NCBI GenBank assembly: GCA_009936825.1
Contig: JAACDV010000097.1
Location: forward strand, 1-7,047
Direction of reading: 5' to 3'
Source: Bacteroidota bacterium
GTDB taxonomy: Bacteria; Pseudomonadota; Alphaproteobacteria; Puniceispirillales; Puniceispirillaceae
Length of the DNA stretch: 7,047 nucleotides
Position numbers and translations under genes: made by a program. Shown in pieces: positions 1 to 6,237 of this stretch (within the stretch, counting starts at the first letter, position 1; every line of letters begins with the position of its first letter). Below the pieces are notes generated by a model. The model made no database searches and was not told the origin of the DNA. It worked only from the letters and a program-made list of their open reading frames with translations.

Positions 1-354
1 AATATCTCGTTGCTGAGTTCACGCGAAATGGATGAGGGCGGCAAGAGCCGAGCCAGCTATGGTGATGGTTCACTCCTTGAAATTGGAAGCATTGGGCTAG
101 CGCGATTCGGCAATGTTAGCGGATTGAAGGCTGTCGGCAATGGACATTTTGTAATGAATGAGAATTCGGGTCCACCGATCATCGGGGCACCAATGACGCA
201 AAGTTTTGGCCAGGTTATGATCGGACATCTCGAGGTATCAAACGTGAATATGACCGATGAGCTGACAAAGTTGATGAAAGCGCAGCAGGCCTTTTCAGGT
301 GCCTCACGAATGTTGCAGTCAGCGACCGAGCTAACGCGCAAACTGACAACATGA
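1..354 (+). CDS. flgE: Flagellar hook protein FlgE, C-terminal fragment (hook/rod family)
   Basis: The frame is open from base 1, so the gene begins before the window; 117 codons and a TGA stop are visible. The fragment shows the C-terminal pattern of the FlgE/FlgF/FlgG family. A beta-rich part has a YGDGS motif followed by GSIGLARFGN. Then comes a 'LEVSNVNM' segment, matching the conserved LE-x-SNV motif, and an amphipathic helix (DELTKLMKAQQAFSGASRML) that in this family packs in the D0 coiled coil of the rod or hook. FlgE polymerises into the hook outside the cell after type III export. FlgE is preferred because of the SNV-(N/D) plus short C-terminal tail and the G-IGLA-F-N motif, but FlgF or FlgG cannot be excluded without the N-terminus. 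The gene converges on the minus-strand flhA operon and is followed by a hairpin terminator. Confidence 0.72.
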   Translation, partial: NISLLSSREMDEGGKSRASYGDGSLLEIGSIGLARFGNVSGLKAVGNGHFVMNENSGPPIIGAPMTQSFGQVMIGHLEVSNVNMTDELTKLMKAQQAFSGASRMLQSATELTRKLTT

Positions 355-404
355 TCGTCTCGATGATCGCACTTTGACCCTCAATTGAGGACGTTTAAAA
401 AATA

Positions 405-442
405 AATATACCAGCTTGCGGAAAACCGCTGGCTGGTTTTTT
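405..442. terminator. Bidirectional intrinsic terminator
   Basis: A hairpin pairs CCAGC (411-415) with GCTGG (432-436) and, inside it, GCGG (418-421) with CCGC (426-429) around an AAAA loop. On the plus strand six T residues follow at once (437-442), which is a textbook intrinsic terminator for the hook gene. On the minus strand the same stem is followed by a broken T-rich run (complement of 397-410), so it can also end the flhA operon, whose last stop codon lies about 55 bases away. The site sits between two convergent transcription units, where a shared terminator is expected. Confidence 0.85.
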
Positions 443-491
443 ACGTTGGTGGTGCCGACGCTCGCTACAGGTGAGGGCTATTATATAATGA

Positions 492-896
492 TTATTTCAG
501 GGGAAGTGTGACTGATATATCAATTATATCAATGGTTTGTTCTTTTTCGATGCGAAGCTCTCCATCGATGCTGACGGTCAGCTGGCTGTCCACCTTCAAG
601 GTGATGCTAATCGGACGGGGTGAGTTCCGAGACAGCGCTCTGATCATCTGGTCCATCAGATTTTGGGGAATTTTTGCTGCCGCATGCATGACGGGGCGGT
701 CAAGTTCGATATGAATAGTGCCAATGCCGGAAGGGGTTTCCTCGCCGGTAACTTCCAAAAGGCATTTGCCGCGGGCAATGTTCATCAGCGAGCAAGACAG
801 AAACAAATTTGCCGGAAGACTTAGCGTTGGGCGGCGTAGCTCAGCCGTTTGGACGGCCATGACAATATTATCTGTCTGGTTCCATGCTTCCGACAT
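492..896 (-). CDS. Uncharacterised protein, last gene of the flhA operon
   Basis: I do not recognise this 134-residue protein. It has no signal peptide, no clear membrane segment and no metal or nucleotide motif. The middle and C-terminal parts alternate hydrophobic and charged residues in a way that suggests mostly beta strands (GIGTIHIELDRP, RPISITLKVDSQ, TVSIDGELRI), with one likely helix (NLMDQMIRALSR). That would fit a small adaptor or beta-barrel domain, but this is inference. It is likely real: it begins 8 bases after the fliA stop on the same strand, its start region GAGATCCAAAATG is identical to that of flhG, and a terminator follows its TAA stop. Met13 is an alternative start. In many polar flagellates chemotaxis or motility genes follow fliA, so a flagellar or FliA-related role is plausible but unproven. 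Confidence 0.72.
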   Translation of the reverse strand: MSEAWNQTDNIVMAVQTAELRRPTLSLPANLFLSCSLMNIARGKCLLEVTGEETPSGIGTIHIELDRPVMHAAAKIPQNLMDQMIRALSRNSPRPISITLKVDSQLTVSIDGELRIEKEQTIDIIDISVTLPLK

Positions 897-904
897 TTTG
901 GATC

Positions 905-1636
905 TCAGGTTCCTGTCAGCAGTGTATTGTCTTCGCTGAGTTGTTGGCGCAAGCGGGTGATTGCCGCCTTTTTGATCTGCGATACACGGCCCGTGGTCAC
1001 CTCAAGAACTTCAGCAATTTCATAGACATTCAGCTCTTCGACATAATATAGCTGGATGACCAGCGCTTCGCGTTCGGGAAGCGTATGCAGCGCAGATTTC
1101 AAAGCGGTGCGCAGCTCTTCGTCATTAATATTATCTTCGGGCGTGTTTTCAGGTGATTCGAACCAGACCGAAAATTCATCATAAACACTGTCGAGCGACT
1201 GGTGCACATTCGCCTGAAACGCTTGCGACCATTGATGCATTTCATCTTCGGGAATTTCCAGTGCTTCGGCGACTTCGATAATTGTTGGGGGGCGTCCTAG
1301 CTTGGCCTGAAGTCTGCGCTCGGCAACATTTGTCTTTTTCTGCATCTCAATCGTCGTGCGACACAGGTTTGAGCTTTTGCGAAGATGATCGACGATGGAG
1401 CCGCGAATACGAATGCCGGCATAGCTGGCAAAAGTTGCGCCCTCACGAAGCGTGTAATTCTGCGCTGCAAGAACCAGTCCGTAATAGCCAATCTGGATCA
1501 AATCTTCGATTTCAATCGAAGAATGGACGCGTCCACGCATATGCCACGCAATCTGACGAACAAGCTCCATATGGGACTTGATCAGATCCTCGACATCTGG
1601 CTTTTGCTCCAGATATTGGTTACGCACACCTGTCAT
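905..1636 (-). CDS. fliA: Flagellar sigma factor FliA (sigma-28 family)
   Basis: This 243-residue sigma-70-family factor is close in length to E. coli FliA (239). It should direct RNA polymerase to late flagellar promoters. Region 2 spans about residues 20-89 with the core-binding and -10 segment 'EDLIQIGYYGL' and 'FASYAGIRIRGSIVDHLR'. Region 3 follows with 'LGRPPTIIEVAEALEI' (113-128). Region 4 has 'LPEREALVIQLYY' (186-198) and a helix-turn-helix 'YEIAEVLEVTTGRVSQIKKAA' split over 205-225. Region 1 is absent, as usual for this group. Its ATG overlaps the flhG stop as ATGA (1633-1636), with GGAG (complement of 1645-1648) 8 bases before the start, so translation is probably coupled. After region 2.4, 'KSSNLCRTT' stands where enteric FliA carries a W-V-P-R-S motif. 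The operon has a sigma-54 promoter, giving a sigma-54 to FliA cascade. Confidence 0.93.
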   Translation of the reverse strand: MTGVRNQYLEQKPDVEDLIKSHMELVRQIAWHMRGRVHSSIEIEDLIQIGYYGLVLAAQNYTLREGATFASYAGIRIRGSIVDHLRKSSNLCRTTIEMQKKTNVAERRLQAKLGRPPTIIEVAEALEIPEDEMHQWSQAFQANVHQSLDSVYDEFSVWFESPENTPEDNINDEELRTALKSALHTLPEREALVIQLYYVEELNVYEIAEVLEVTTGRVSQIKKAAITRLRQQLSEDNTLLTGT

Positions 1637-2430
1637 CCGGTTGGCTCCATTGCATTGTCGCTGAAGAACCTTATACCTGAATTTTCATTAGAAGGCGCTG
1701 ATAAAACAGCTTTGGAGATCGCTGCAAAGGCAAGATTCTCAGAAAGGCTGGCATCTTCCATGCCAATCGGCTTGCGGTTAATCACTGCTCGGCGCATAAG
1801 CTGCGAAAGCGGAACATGGCCCGCAAAATTTAAGGACACATCCAGAAACCTTGTGGCGATAGCATTAAATTTATCAAAATGCGAGCGCGCCTGCTGCCGG
1901 CTATTCGCCATATTCACAACCACATTGAAATGTTTCACCCCGGCCTCAATATTCGCCGCCTTGATAAGAGCATAGGCGTCGAGAAAACTGGTTGGTTCCC
2001 CCACCAGAACAATGACTACACGGTCGGCGGCGGCGACAAAATCGATTGAGCTATCGGACGCTCCGGCGGGTGCGTCGACGATCAGAACTTCGGTTTGATC
2101 GCGAATCTCATCAACCATGCGTATTGCTTTATAACGCGTTGTTTTTTCTATATTTAACATCTCGAGCAAACCGCTACCACCTGACAAAAACTTCATTCCA
2201 TTTGGCGCGTCGCACAGAATGTCGGAAACGGCATTTTCGCCATTCAGCACGTCCATAATGAACTTTTGGGGATTGGCGCCAAGAAGGATGTGTGCATTTG
2301 CCATGCCAAAATCAGCATCAAGCAAAATCGTTCTCCTGCCTTGGCGCGCAAAGTTCAGCCCCAAATTCACAGAAACACTTGTTTTACCAACGCCGCCTTT
2401 ACCACTCGCGACTACAATTGAAGTTGCCAT
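1633..2430 (-). CDS. flhG: FlhG (FleN/YlxH), MinD-like flagellum-number ATPase
   Basis: This 265-residue ParA/MinD-family ATPase limits flagellum number and acts with FlhF at the pole. The deviant Walker A motif GKGGVGKT lies at residues 10-17, with signature Lys11 and catalytic Lys16. Switch I with DADFGMANAHILLG is at 38-51, and the Walker B/switch II motif 'LIVDAPAG' at 116-123 (Asp119). The gene stands directly after flhF and before fliA, the standard order in polar flagellates, which separates it from MinD and from chromosome ParA. The protein begins only nine residues before the P-loop, and an in-frame TAA lies 18 bases upstream of the ATG, so there is no N-terminal extension. The DQAxxLR-type peptide that stimulates FlhF GTPase in other species is therefore missing. 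I see no clear C-terminal amphipathic membrane helix. The start follows GAG at a spacing of 7. Confidence 0.92.
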   Translation of the reverse strand: MATSIVVASGKGGVGKTSVSVNLGLNFARQGRRTILLDADFGMANAHILLGANPQKFIMDVLNGENAVSDILCDAPNGMKFLSGGSGLLEMLNIEKTTRYKAIRMVDEIRDQTEVLIVDAPAGASDSSIDFVAAADRVVIVLVGEPTSFLDAYALIKAANIEAGVKHFNVVVNMANSRQQARSHFDKFNAIATRFLDVSLNFAGHVPLSQLMRRAVINRKPIGMEDASLSENLAFAAISKAVLSAPSNENSGIRFFSDNAMEPTG

Positions 2431-2497
2431 TTTGGATCTCTCTGCCCATTAGAGGGCCCTTACTCACTTAAAAACTGCTGTCTTAGAGAAACTTGTT

Positions 2498-3688
2498 TCA
2501 AACTTTTTGACTGGTATTTTCTTTTAAATATTGCGCCAAGATTGGCATGGTCGCAATTGCTATTCCGCTGACGATAGCTTTCGTCCCGGTCAAAAGACCG
2601 ACCCCTGATCCCTCAAGCGCTAATGTGGATAGCTCGGACGGCATGGCCTCACACTCATCAAGTTTGGTCAGCGCAATCATCGGTTTCAGCGCGCGGTAAA
2701 GCTTGCATTGGTTGGAAATCATCGTGGCACTGCTGCCGCCTGAGATTGCCTGAACAACGGTAACTTTGCGGCGACCAAGCGTGGCAATGACGGCGTTAAT
2801 GGCCTCAATAGCATCGCTTGGTGATGCGTCGATATCAACGATCAATCGATTGCTTGTTTCCTGCATAATCGTTGGCAATTCACCAATACCAAAATTGGAA
2901 GACCGCATGTTCAACAACCGCGAATATGCTTTGATCTCTTCACCGGCGGTAGCACCTGGGGCGGTGGCCGAGGCCAGCGTCATCCGGTCGGATGATCCAT
3001 TCTCTTTCAAATAAGCGGCGATTTTCGTGGCCAACGTCGTTTTTCCAGCGCCCGAATTTCCAACTACACAAACAAGGCGAGAACCGAACATTGACTCGGC
3101 GTCATGGTGAACAACGCGCTGGGCCAAGGCAGTCATGAATGCGCTCAATGCCTGATCACCTTCCAGACCTTCCATATGATGGTGCAGGCGCTGGATCACC
3201 TCGGATGTAAATCCAGCCTGATGAAGTTGAACTGGCGGGGCGTGTCCCAATGTTATATCCAGACCTTCGGGCTGGGTGATCATCATGCCATTCATCATTT
3301 TGCGGATGCTTCGTAACTCGGTGAGAATGTCAAAATTGCCGGCCGCCTGCGCGTCGCGATTCTGCAGATGGCTGGAGGTGCTTGCCCGCTCCACTTCCCG
3401 GTCACGGACTGCATGGATCATCTGCTGGTCGAACAGGTCAGTGAACGGCATACCGTCGCCAAGCTCAATATCAACACGGGACCGTCGCTGATCACCGCCA
3501 GATGTTACCCGCGCGGGTTGTTTGCGCGCTGCCTTCTTTGGCAGACTGTCGGGATCATTGGTTGCAACCATTTCAATCTGCCCATTACGCTTGATCGTCT
3601 CGAGGATCATCGCGTCATCGCCAAGCCGTTCGACAATTTTGTCCATGGCCTGTGCGGTATCTCCGGCGGTCACTGTGATCGTGGTCAT
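2498..3688 (-). CDS. flhF: FlhF, SRP-type GTPase for flagellar placement (degenerate motifs)
   Basis: This 396-residue protein belongs to the FlhF branch of SRP GTPases, which mark the pole and start flagellum assembly there. The N-terminus (MTTITVTAGDTAQAMDKIVERLGDDAMIL) matches the FlhF B-domain start, followed by a polar variable region to about 110. The N domain lies near 155-200 and the G domain from 203. G1 is intact, GNSGAGKTT at 210-218, and G4 is TKLDE at 341-345. G2 normally reads DTxR-x-GA but here is ATAPGATAGEE (241-251), without the Asp and Arg. G3, normally DTAG, is DIDAS at 285-289. Nucleotide binding is plausible but normal hydrolysis is doubtful. A good AAGGA site (complement of 3697-3701) lies 8 bases before the ATG. 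It follows flhA by 63 bases and precedes flhG by 67, which supports the identity despite the divergent motifs. Confidence 0.9.
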   Translation of the reverse strand: MTTITVTAGDTAQAMDKIVERLGDDAMILETIKRNGQIEMVATNDPDSLPKKAARKQPARVTSGGDQRRSRVDIELGDGMPFTDLFDQQMIHAVRDREVERASTSSHLQNRDAQAAGNFDILTELRSIRKMMNGMMITQPEGLDITLGHAPPVQLHQAGFTSEVIQRLHHHMEGLEGDQALSAFMTALAQRVVHHDAESMFGSRLVCVVGNSGAGKTTLATKIAAYLKENGSSDRMTLASATAPGATAGEEIKAYSRLLNMRSSNFGIGELPTIMQETSNRLIVDIDASPSDAIEAINAVIATLGRRKVTVVQAISGGSSATMISNQCKLYRALKPMIALTKLDECEAMPSELSTLALEGSGVGLLTGTKAIVSGIAIATMPILAQYLKENTSQKV

Positions 3689-3751
3689 TATACAGTTCCT
3701 TTTCTACCCTTAAAGTTGCCTTTTGGGGCCACTTCTGATCCCTTTTGGGGT

Positions 3752-5863
3752 CTAACTATTGTTAGTCTGCTCGTCGCTGCTAGCGATTGTGGCGACGATT
3801 TCAATTTTTCTGCTGTCTGGCAGTTCGGTGAACGCCAAGACCACCAGATCGTCGAGATGCTGGCGGACCAGCTGCGAGAATTGGCGGCGAATGGCTGGAG
3901 ATACGACAAGCACCACTTGACGGCCCTGCGCGCTCATAGCCTCTGAAGTCTCTGAGATTGTTCGAAACAACTGCTCGGCAAGCGAATTGTCGAGGATCAA
4001 TCCCTCTTCCCCGCTCTGTCGAACCATGGTGATCAGCATATGCTCAAGATCAGATTCCAGGGTCATAACTGGAAGCGATTGATTTAGCGGTGCAATTTGC
4101 TGAATCAACAGCGGGGCCAGACTTGGACGTAGCGCCTCAGCAGTATCCATTGCACTCAGATTACGGGCTGCCAGAGGTGGCAGATTTTCCAGAATGCTGC
4201 GTAAATCACTAACCGGAATGCTCTCATCAAGAAGATGACGCAAGATAGCGGTTAGGGTGTGCAGTTGAACAATCTTCGGCACTACAGATTCAACCAGATG
4301 CGGGGCACTCTGCGATAAATTGTCCAGCAGTCCCTGCACATCATCCTGGCCGATCAACTGGCTAGAATATTTCTGCAGAACTTGCGAAAGGTGCGTTGCC
4401 ATCACTGATTCCGGATGCACGACAACATATCCCTTAGCTTCGGCCTCGGCCTGTTTGTGCGTTGGAATCCAGATGGCGTCCATACCAAATGACGGATCTT
4501 TGACTTCGATACCTTCCAGCTTGACGCGCGCATCATCGCCCGGAATGGCAAGGCGGCTATCGCTATAAATACGGTCTTCGCCAACAATAGTCTGGCCGAT
4601 GCGGATGCGGTATTCATTGGCCTCTAGCGTCAGATCATCACGAATACGGACCGGCGGAATTACAAAACCAACGGCGCGTGATACCTGCCGACGGATACCG
4701 GTGATGCGGCCAGTCAGTCCGCCATTGGCTTCATCATCAACAAGGCTGATCAGCCCATAGCCAAGCTGGATAGAGATCGGCGCATTGTCGGCAACTTCGT
4801 CAAGATCGATCTGATCCGGCTTGCTTTCTTCAGCCTCAACATCGCCCTCACCAGCCGCCTCATCACTTCTTGCGGCGGCCTCGCGTTTGTATGACCAGTA
4901 AGCCGCAAACCCGGCAACCAACGCAGCAAAAAGAAACATAAAGTTTGGCATGCCGGGAACGAAACCGATCAGCATCAAAACACCGGAAACCGGAATCCAA
5001 GCGCGTGACAGGCTGACCTGATTACCAATATTCGCGGCCATGTCATGTGACGCCGAAACGCGGGTAACGATAATCGCAGTCGAGATCGCCAACAATAGCG
5101 ACGGGATCTGTGCGACCAGACCATCACCAATTGACAGCAGAACATAATTTTCAGCGGCAACTGACAGGGGCAGGTTGTGCTGTACCAGACCGATAATAAG
5201 ACCGCCTACAATGTTGACCACAAGGATCAGGATTGAGGCAACCGCGTCACCCTTAACGAACTTGGAAGAACCGTCCATGGCACCATAAAAATCAGCCTCT
5301 TGGGCGATTTCCGTGCGACGGTCCTTGGCCTCTTCGTTGGTCAGAATGCCTGCGTTCAGATCAGCATCAATCGCCATCTGCTTACCCGGCATCGAATCAA
5401 GAGTAAATCTGGCTGTAACCTCTGAAACTCGGCCAGCACCTTTAGTGATAACAATCAAATTGATAATGATCAGAATTATAAAGACGAAAATACCGACGGC
5501 GTAATTACCAGAAATAACAAATTCACCAAAGGCTTCGATCACCTTTCCGGCGGCGTCGGGGCCGTTATGACCCTCGGTTAGAACAACCCGTGTTGAGGCA
5601 ACGTTCAACCCAAGACGCAGCACCGTGGCAATTAGAATAAGACTGGGGAAACTAGAAAATTCAAGCGGGCGCTGGGTTTGCATCGCCACCATAAGGATCA
5701 GCAAAGACACTATGATGTTCGACACAAAGAAGGTATCAAGCAGAAAAACCGGCAGCGGTAACACCATCATCGTGATCAGCGCAAGAATGCCGACAGGAAG
5801 AACCGCTCCACCAAGAATTTGACGTACTTTAAAGGTACGTAATGTTTGAAGTGTCATTTCCAT
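3752..5863 (-). CDS. flhA: FlhA, flagellar type III export gate protein
   Basis: At 703 residues this is full length (E. coli FlhA is 692). FlhA forms the nonameric export gate in the inner membrane and docks chaperone-substrate complexes through its cytoplasmic domain. Residues 1-325 hold about eight membrane segments, for example near 17-40, 45-62, 122-140, 207-227 and 290-325. The family signature lies at 144-171 (GRVSEVTARF...MPGKQMAIDADL). Asp206 in KFVKGDA corresponds to the conserved aspartate linked to proton coupling in Salmonella (Asp208). An acidic linker at about 334-358 leads to the cytoplasmic domain (360-690), with the 'NYVLLSIGDGLVAQIPSLLL' helix before it at 239-258. GGGGA (complement of 5874-5878) lies 10 bases before the chosen ATG; Met3 is an alternative. 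It is the first gene of the minus-strand operon and has a sigma-54 promoter about 200 bases upstream. Confidence 0.97.
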   Translation of the reverse strand: MEMTLQTLRTFKVRQILGGAVLPVGILALITMMVLPLPVFLLDTFFVSNIIVSLLILMVAMQTQRPLEFSSFPSLILIATVLRLGLNVASTRVVLTEGHNGPDAAGKVIEAFGEFVISGNYAVGIFVFIILIIINLIVITKGAGRVSEVTARFTLDSMPGKQMAIDADLNAGILTNEEAKDRRTEIAQEADFYGAMDGSSKFVKGDAVASILILVVNIVGGLIIGLVQHNLPLSVAAENYVLLSIGDGLVAQIPSLLLAISTAIIVTRVSASHDMAANIGNQVSLSRAWIPVSGVLMLIGFVPGMPNFMFLFAALVAGFAAYWSYKREAAARSDEAAGEGDVEAEESKPDQIDLDEVADNAPISIQLGYGLISLVDDEANGGLTGRITGIRRQVSRAVGFVIPPVRIRDDLTLEANEYRIRIGQTIVGEDRIYSDSRLAIPGDDARVKLEGIEVKDPSFGMDAIWIPTHKQAEAEAKGYVVVHPESVMATHLSQVLQKYSSQLIGQDDVQGLLDNLSQSAPHLVESVVPKIVQLHTLTAILRHLLDESIPVSDLRSILENLPPLAARNLSAMDTAEALRPSLAPLLIQQIAPLNQSLPVMTLESDLEHMLITMVRQSGEEGLILDNSLAEQLFRTISETSEAMSAQGRQVVLVVSPAIRRQFSQLVRQHLDDLVVLAFTELPDSRKIEIVATIASSDEQTNNS
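5822..5840 (-). other. Inverted repeat in the first codons of flhA
   Basis: ACGTAC (5822-5827) and GTACGT (5835-5840) form a perfect 6-base-pair stem with a 7-base loop. In flhA mRNA it begins about 23 bases after the start codon and covers roughly codons 8-14. It could affect ribosome entry, but at this size it may be chance. Confidence 0.35.
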
Positions 5864-6062
5864 GACGCTGTTTTCCCCTGTTGCACATCTGATTGAAGCA
5901 AGGTGTCAAAATTCCAGCAGCACAGTGCCGAGCTAAAAGCCCGCCTGTATGAATGGTCTGAAACTGCCTTAATCATCTGTTTTCTCGCAATTAATTCTAG
6001 GTTGTCCTATATTTATAAGGAGGCTTTTTCTAACGGCAGCCCCCGCGCCGGTGAATTGACTT
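5864..6062 (-). other. Long flhA leader region
   Basis: If the sigma-54 promoter at 6075-6089 is used, the flhA transcript has an untranslated leader of about 200 bases, unusual for an operon of this kind. It holds a 40-codon reading frame (5854-5976) that starts ATGATTAAGG and ends in an ATGA overlap with the third codon of flhA, plus the flhA ribosome site. I see no strong terminator hairpin and no riboswitch that I recognise. No convincing sigma-70 promoter lies closer to flhA. Confidence 0.45.
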
Positions 6063-6074
6063 GTAAGGAGTAAG

Positions 6075-6089
6075 GCAAAATCCGTGCCA
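6075..6089 (-). promoter_or_regulatory. Sigma-54 (RpoN) promoter of the flhA operon
   Basis: The minus strand reads TGGCACG-GATT-TTGC, an exact match to the consensus core TGGCACG-N4-TTGC, with the invariant GG (complement of 6087-6088) and GC (complement of 6075-6076) spaced by exactly 10 bases. The predicted transcription start is near 6063. It points towards flhA. Such promoters need an enhancer-binding activator of the FleQ/FlrC/FlbD type, which is not in this window. Confidence 0.85.
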
Positions 6090-6150
6090 CTTCTCTGAAA
6101 CCCTTGCTGGCCTTCAAAATTGCTATTTATCCGGCCTAGTAATCATTGTC
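6090..6150. promoter_or_regulatory. Spacer between back-to-back sigma-54 promoters
   Basis: These 61 bases separate the -24 elements of two divergent sigma-54 promoters. A shared activator-binding site would be expected here or in the leaders. I see only a weak hint, TGGCC (6108-6112) and CGGCC (6132-6136), and an 8-base TCTGAAAC (6094-6101) repeated at 5957-5964. No clear IHF site is visible. No gene is found in this stretch. Confidence 0.3.
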
Positions 6151-6167
6151 TGGCATGAAATCTGCAT
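6151..6167 (+). promoter_or_regulatory. Sigma-54 (RpoN) promoter of the flgP-flgT unit
   Basis: TGGCATGAAATCTGCAT has the invariant GG (6152-6153) and GC (6164-6165) spaced by 10 bases and differs from the TGGCACG-N4-TTGCA consensus at only two positions. The predicted start of transcription is near 6177, about 60 bases before the preferred flgP start codon. It faces away from the flhA promoter. Confidence 0.82.
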
Positions 6168-6220
6168 CATCCTCCCCACAGTCATTTGCCCAGGCGTCAT
6201 GCCGGGGCGACAACAGATCG

Positions 6221-6226
6221 AAAGGA
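6221..6226 (+). promoter_or_regulatory. Ribosome binding site of flgP
   Basis: AAAGGA lies 11 bases before the ATG at 6238. It touches the ATG at 6226, which makes that start unlikely, while the ATG at 6199 has only a weak AGGCG upstream. It therefore favours 6238, although the spacing is a little long. Confidence 0.5.
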
Positions 6227-6237
6227 TGAAACTGGCC

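Noticed and set aside
1385..1975. Plus-strand open frame of 196 codons opposite fliA and flhG
   Set aside because: It lies wholly antisense to two well-recognised genes, shows no family motif and has no ribosome site of note.
2440..2460. GGGCCC-centred palindrome between flhF and flhG
   Set aside because: Only about 8 bases are symmetric, there is no loop and no T-run, so neither a terminator nor an operator can be supported.
3718..3731. Possible sigma-54 promoter before flhF (minus strand TGGCCCCAAAAGGC)
   Set aside because: The GG to GC distance is 9 bases rather than the strictly required 10, and the -24 element is poor.
3368..3946. Plus-strand open frame of 192 codons opposite flhF and the end of flhA
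   Set aside because: It spans the junction of two strong minus-strand genes and its translation looks random, so it is a shadow frame.
5904..5909. TTGACA-like -35 box on the minus strand close to flhA
   Set aside because: No acceptable -10 box lies 16-18 bases downstream, and a consensus sigma-54 promoter is present further up.
6199..6237. Longer flgP starting at ATG 6199 or 6226
   Set aside because: 6199 has only a weak ribosome site and gives an overlong signal peptide; 6226 directly touches the AAAGG site. The ATG at 6238 fits better, though the longer forms are not excluded.
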